A DNA stretch of 64,000 bases from Bradyrhizobium ivorense (lineage in GTDB: Bacteria > Pseudomonadota > Alphaproteobacteria > Rhizobiales > Xanthobacteraceae), in assembly GCF_900696085.1 (NCBI RefSeq), contig NZ_CAADFC020000008.1, positions 124,001 through 188,000 of the forward strand, in the 5' to 3' direction. Below are positions 60,853 to 64,000 of the stretch, piece after piece. A program made the translations under genes and the position numbers. Each line of letters begins with the position of its first letter. Within the stretch, counting starts at the first letter, position 1. The notes beneath the pieces were generated by a model that was not told where the DNA came from, ran no database searches, and worked only from the letters and a program-made list of their open reading frames with translations.

Positions 60853-61191
60853 TCAGGGCTCGGTGACGAAGGTCAGCCTGCCGGCAGGTTTCAGCGTCTT
60901 TGCATCAAATGTGCGGATTTCGGTGGCACCGCCGATATCGAGGGTCACGACCAGCCGTTCGCCGGCGACGCCGGTCGAGACGATGCGGGCGCCCTTCGGC
61001 AGCGCAGCGCTGACGTCGGTGACCGAAACGGGGCTTCCCTCGCCGCGATAAAGGCGGTAGCCCACGGCGATCAGCACCACGGCGACGGCCAGTGCCGAGG
61101 TCAGGCCCGCGATCAGCATCATGCGCCGCACCCGCGCGATCAACGCGGCCTGCTCGGGGGTCGGTTCGGTCACGGCGGTGTCGGTCATCAC
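60853..61191 (-). CDS. Conserved hypothetical membrane-anchored protein
   Basis: A 112-aa protein with one membrane span (residues 26-45, MLIAGLTSALAVAVVLIAVG) and a small beta-rich periplasmic domain (VSAALPKGARIVSTGVAGERLVVTLD). It is common next to rluD/rpoH in Bradyrhizobium. Divergent from the RluA-family gene with almost no gap. Function unknown. Confidence 0.75.
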   Translation of the reverse strand: MMTDTAVTEPTPEQAALIARVRRMMLIAGLTSALAVAVVLIAVGYRLYRGEGSPVSVTDVSAALPKGARIVSTGVAGERLVVTLDIGGATEIRTFDAKTLKPAGRLTFVTEP

Positions 61192-61202
61192 AAGGCTCTT
61201 CT

Positions 61203-62216
61203 TTGCAACAGGTCTCTACCAATGGCGGTCGGAAGCTGGAGGTCATCGTCGCGGGCGACGAGGGCTCGGTGCGGCTCGACCGCGTGCTGGCGCAGCGCAC
61301 TCCCGAGCTGTCGCGGTCCCGGCTGAAGGCGCTGATCCTCGCCGGTTCCGTGACCGTCAAGGACGCCGCCGTCCGCGACCCCGCTTATCATGTCGCCAAG
61401 GGCGATACGATCATAATCGACGTGCCGGAGGCGGCGCCGGCCGAACCCCAAGGGGAAGACATCGCGCTCGACATCGTGTTCGAGGACGACGACATCATCG
61501 TCATCGACAAGCCGAAGGGCCTCGTCGTGCACCCGGCGGCCGGCCACGCCACCGGAACGCTGGTCAACGCGCTGATCGCCCATTGCGGCTCCAGCCTGTC
61601 CGGCATCGGCGGGGTGAAGCGACCGGGCATCGTGCACCGGCTCGACAAGGACACCACGGGGCTGATGGTGGTCGCCAAGAACGACCATGCTCACCAGTCG
61701 CTGACCGCCCAGTTCGCCGACCACGGCCGCACCGGGGCGATGCAGCGCGGCTACATGGCGTTCGCCTGGGGCGTGCCGAACCGGCCCCACGGCACGATCG
61801 ACGCGCCGATCGACCGCCACCCGCATGCGCGTGAGAAGATGGCGGTGCGCCAGGGCGGCCGCGAGGCCATCACCCATTACGAGGTGCAGCAGACCTTTGC
61901 CGGCCGCGACGGCAGGCCGATCGCCTCGCTGCTCGCCTGCCAGCTCGAGACCGGACGCACGCATCAGATCCGCGTCCACCTCGCTCATATCGGCCATCCC
62001 CTGCTGGGCGACAGCGTCTATGGCGCGCACTTCAAGACCAAGGCCGGACAGCTCAGTGCGGTAGGTAAAGAATCACTCACCGCGCTCGGCCGGCAGGCCC
62101 TGCACGCCTACCTGCTGGCTCTGGAGCACCCCCGGACCGGGGAACTTTTGCACTGGGAGGCGGCTTTGCCGGAGGATTTGCTTCTCCTGCAACAGGCCCT
62201 GGCGGCGGCGGTATGA
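61203..62216 (+). CDS. RluA-family 23S rRNA pseudouridine synthase (RluD-like)
   Basis: A 337-aa enzyme: N-terminal S4 RNA-binding domain (RLDRVLAQRTPELSRSRLKAL), then the catalytic block GIVHRLDKDTTGLMVVAKND with the nucleophilic Asp, and LETGRTHQIRVHLAHIGHPLLGD. It isomerises uridines in 23S rRNA. No ATG precedes the S4 domain in frame; the TTG at 61203, with AAGG 7 nt upstream, is the best start. It precedes rpoH, the typical order in this group. Confidence 0.93.
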   Translation: MQQVSTNGGRKLEVIVAGDEGSVRLDRVLAQRTPELSRSRLKALILAGSVTVKDAAVRDPAYHVAKGDTIIIDVPEAAPAEPQGEDIALDIVFEDDDIIVIDKPKGLVVHPAAGHATGTLVNALIAHCGSSLSGIGGVKRPGIVHRLDKDTTGLMVVAKNDHAHQSLTAQFADHGRTGAMQRGYMAFAWGVPNRPHGTIDAPIDRHPHAREKMAVRQGGREAITHYEVQQTFAGRDGRPIASLLACQLETGRTHQIRVHLAHIGHPLLGDSVYGAHFKTKAGQLSAVGKESLTALGRQALHAYLLALEHPRTGELLHWEAALPEDLLLLQQALAAAV

Positions 62217-62432
62217 CGCACCCCCTCCGGAAAAGCTGAGGTATGACAGCAGGTTATAGCTGGCACACGGGGACGTGACGTCAGCAATCCTTCCCTATCA
62301 CGGACAGTTTGGTGTATGTTGCACCTGCGTTGAATATCCAACGCGGAACATCGCAGCACGGCCGGCTTTAACACAGCGGCCGCCTGCCGGGCCCGCCGCT
62401 ATCGGGGGCCTGAACCACTGGAGGGCGCACGA

Positions 62433-63329
62433 ATGGCCCGTACAGCTACGTTACCGGTCCTCAACGGAGAATCCGGTCTTTCCCGTTACCTCGCCGAGAT
62501 CCGCAAGTTCCCCATGCTGGAGCCCCAGCAGGAGTACATGCTCGCCAAGCGTTGGCGCGAGCATGACGATCGCGACGCGGCGCATAAACTCGTCACCAGC
62601 CACCTCAGGCTCGTGGCCAAGATCGCCATGGGCTATCGCGGCTACGGTCTGCCGATCTCCGAGGTCGTCTCGGAGGGCAACGTCGGCCTGATGCAGGCGG
62701 TCAAGCGATTCGAGCCCGAGAAGGGCTTCCGTCTCGCCACCTACGCCATGTGGTGGATCAAGGCGTCGATACAAGAGTACATTCTGCGTTCCTGGTCGCT
62801 CGTGAAGATGGGCACCACCGCGAACCAGAAGAAGCTGTTCTTCAACCTGCGCAAGGCGAAGAGCAAGATTTCGGCCCTGGAAGAGGGTGATCTGCACCCC
62901 GACCAGGTCAAGCTGATCGCCAAGCGCCTCGGCGTGACCGATCAGGACGTGGTCGACATGAACCGCCGCCTCGGCGGTGACGCGTCGCTCAACGCCCCGA
63001 TCCGCGACGACGGCGAAGCCGGCGAATGGCAGGACTGGCTGGTCGACAACTCGCCCAACGCCGAAGCCATGATGGCCGAGAGCGAGGAGTTCGATCATCG
63101 CCGGCAGGCCCTCAATGGTGCGATCGGCGTGCTCAACCCGCGCGAACGCCGCATCTTCGAGGCGCGGCGCCTGGCGGATGAGCCGATGACGCTGGAAGAC
63201 CTCGCCGCCGAGTTCGGCGTGTCGCGCGAGCGCGTGCGGCAGATCGAGGTCCGCGCCTTCGAGAAGGTGCAGTCGGCGGTCAAGGGCACCATCGCCCGGC
63301 AGGAAGCCGCTCTGGAAGCCGCGCACTAA
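62433..63329 (+). CDS. rpoH: RNA polymerase heat-shock sigma factor (sigma-32)
   Basis: A 298-aa sigma factor. Region 2 has HKLVTSHLRLVAKIA and GLMQAVKRFEPEKGFRLATYAMWWIKASIQ; the RpoH box shows as TTANQKKLFFNLRK; region 4 is LAAEFGVSRERVRQIEVRAF. It directs transcription of heat-shock genes. GGAGGG lies 9 nt before the ATG. The 216-bp gap upstream must contain its promoter; I do not assign elements with confidence. Confidence 0.97.
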   Translation: MARTATLPVLNGESGLSRYLAEIRKFPMLEPQQEYMLAKRWREHDDRDAAHKLVTSHLRLVAKIAMGYRGYGLPISEVVSEGNVGLMQAVKRFEPEKGFRLATYAMWWIKASIQEYILRSWSLVKMGTTANQKKLFFNLRKAKSKISALEEGDLHPDQVKLIAKRLGVTDQDVVDMNRRLGGDASLNAPIRDDGEAGEWQDWLVDNSPNAEAMMAESEEFDHRRQALNGAIGVLNPRERRIFEARRLADEPMTLEDLAAEFGVSRERVRQIEVRAFEKVQSAVKGTIARQEAALEAAH

Positions 63330-63360
63330 GCGCGGCGGCCAAGCCAACAACAGACACGAA

Positions 63361-63393
63361 AGCCGGCGGCAACGCCGGCTTTTTTGTTTTTTT
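63361..63393 (+). terminator. Rho-independent terminator of rpoH
   Basis: Stem AGCCGGCG/CGCCGGCT with loop GCAA, then a T-rich run TTTTTGTTTTTTT, 31 bp after the rpoH stop. Confidence 0.9.
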
Positions 63394-63410
63394 GGGGCAG
63401 CTTTCTCACC

Positions 63411-63535
63411 AACTCCGCTGTCGTCCTCCGCGAAAGCGGGGGACCCAGTACGCCGCGGCGGTCGAGCAAGGGCGCGCAATAACTGCTGCCTCTGGAATAC
63501 TGGATCGCCCGGTCAAGCCGGGCGATGACAGCTTT
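63411..63535. repeat. Bradyrhizobium-type intergenic repeat with two hairpins
   Basis: Contains CCTCCGCGAAAGCGGGGGAC and ATCGCCCGGTCAAGCCGGGCGATGAC, both self-complementary, joined by CTGGAATACTGG. This pair of hairpins is a familiar dispersed intergenic element in Bradyrhizobium. Confidence 0.75.
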
Positions 63536-63593
63536 TGCTGAGCCGAACGTCCTCGTCCAATCAGGACGACGACCCCCCTACTCTCCCCCAATC

Positions 63594-64000
63594 CTACGAT
63601 GATTGCATTTGCGCGTTGGTTGCCGAGGGCCGGTTTGACGGCGCTACCGGATCCGGTGATCGGAAGGCGGCGTCGGGCGGCGCTTCCCGGGATGGCCGAT
63701 TGGGCGCGGGCGGCGGGAGCACGATCACCTTCGCGCCGACCTTCACCCGCTCATAGAGGTCCATGACGTCCTCGTTGGTCAGCCGGATGCAGCCGGACGA
63801 AACCCGCTTGCCGATCGTATCGGGCTTGTTGGTGCCGTGAATTCTGTACTCGGTCTCGCCCAGATACATCGCCCGCGCGCCGAGCGGATTGCCGGGACCA
63901 CCGGCCATGAACCGCGGCAGATAAGGCTGGCGCGAAATCATCTCTGCAGGCGGACGCCAATCCGGCCATTCCGTCTTGCGCGCCACGGTCTGTTCACCGG
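63594..64000 (-). CDS. L,D-transpeptidase (YkuD family), partial
   Basis: The C-terminal part of a peptidoglycan L,D-transpeptidase: WPPAEM-like WRPPAEMI, MAGGPGNPLGARAMYLG, then YRIHGTNKPDTIG and VSSGCIRLTNEDVMDLYERV with the catalytic Cys-His pair, ending in a Pro-rich tail. The frame is open to the window edge (residues GEQTVARKTEW), so the start is outside. It makes 3-3 cross-links or attaches proteins to the cell wall. Confidence 0.93.
   Translation of the reverse strand, partial: GEQTVARKTEWPDWRPPAEMISRQPYLPRFMAGGPGNPLGARAMYLGETEYRIHGTNKPDTIGKRVSSGCIRLTNEDVMDLYERVKVGAKVIVLPPPAPNRPSREAPPDAAFRSPDPVAPSNRPSATNAQMQSS

Overview
This window looks like chromosome from a Bradyrhizobium-type alphaproteobacterium. 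The right end (about 54.5-64 kb) is ordinary GC-rich core sequence: a tRNA-Glu, an isoquinoline-oxidoreductase-like molybdoenzyme pair, a PQQ alcohol dehydrogenase of lanthanide type, a Rieske protein, an RluA-family pseudouridine synthase, rpoH and the end of an L,D-transpeptidase gene. It also carries palindromic intergenic repeats of the kind common in Bradyrhizobium. The species assignment is inferred from gene style and repeats, not from a marker tree.

Everything left of the tRNA-Glu (1 to about 54.5 kb) is accessory DNA that reads as a large composite defence island abutting the tRNA 3' end. From left to right: (i) a four-gene ubiquitin-like conjugation operon (triple-Ubl protein, E2, JAMM peptidase, E1; 83-2517, minus) of the Bil/multiubiquitin type; (ii) a divergent MbcA/RES toxin-antitoxin pair, a DUF2937 protein, an AbiV-like HEPN protein and an AddB/AddA-like nuclease-helicase pair (2672-11281, plus); (iii) a DNA-repair block (Nudix pseudogene, Ku, two Cys-motif proteins, SRAP; 11310-14528) and a lone PD-(D/E)XK-like protein; (iv) a nucleotide-chemistry block (16229-21841) with a membrane-anchored, catalytically degenerate dCTP-deaminase-like protein, an orphan AcpS and a tightly overlapped six-gene operon: small protein, XRE, ImmA/IrrE, thymidylate-synthase-like, 5-hmdU-kinase-helical-domain-like, MazG-like; (v) an AbiE toxin-antitoxin pair, two envelope proteins and a DUF2235 hydrolase.

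A 3' fragment of tRNA-Lys(CTT) at 29000-29043 is probably an old attachment site, so the island is built from more than one integration. Right of it lie a decayed sensor histidine kinase, a SIR2-type Lamassu operon (30894-34764), a gene with several lesions, a frameshift-scarred ClpP-like periplasmic protein, and a large HTH-nuclease-STAND ATPase overlapping a SIR2 protein (37188-42792). Two copies of a roughly 175-bp repeat, sharing an identical 69-bp core, then flank an Mrr-like nuclease and a YiiX-like papain-fold protein (43106-45475). The island ends with a GmrSD-like enzyme, a cluster of small, membrane and secreted proteins, and a divergent PLD/SLOG-domain pair.

The best candidates for an undescribed system are the TS-like/HMUDK-like/MazG operon with its XRE-ImmA control pair (17445-21841), which looks like a modified-nucleotide pathway used in genome conflict, and the HTH-QxK nuclease-STAND plus SIR2 pair (37188-42792). 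No integrase, transposase or CRISPR array was seen.
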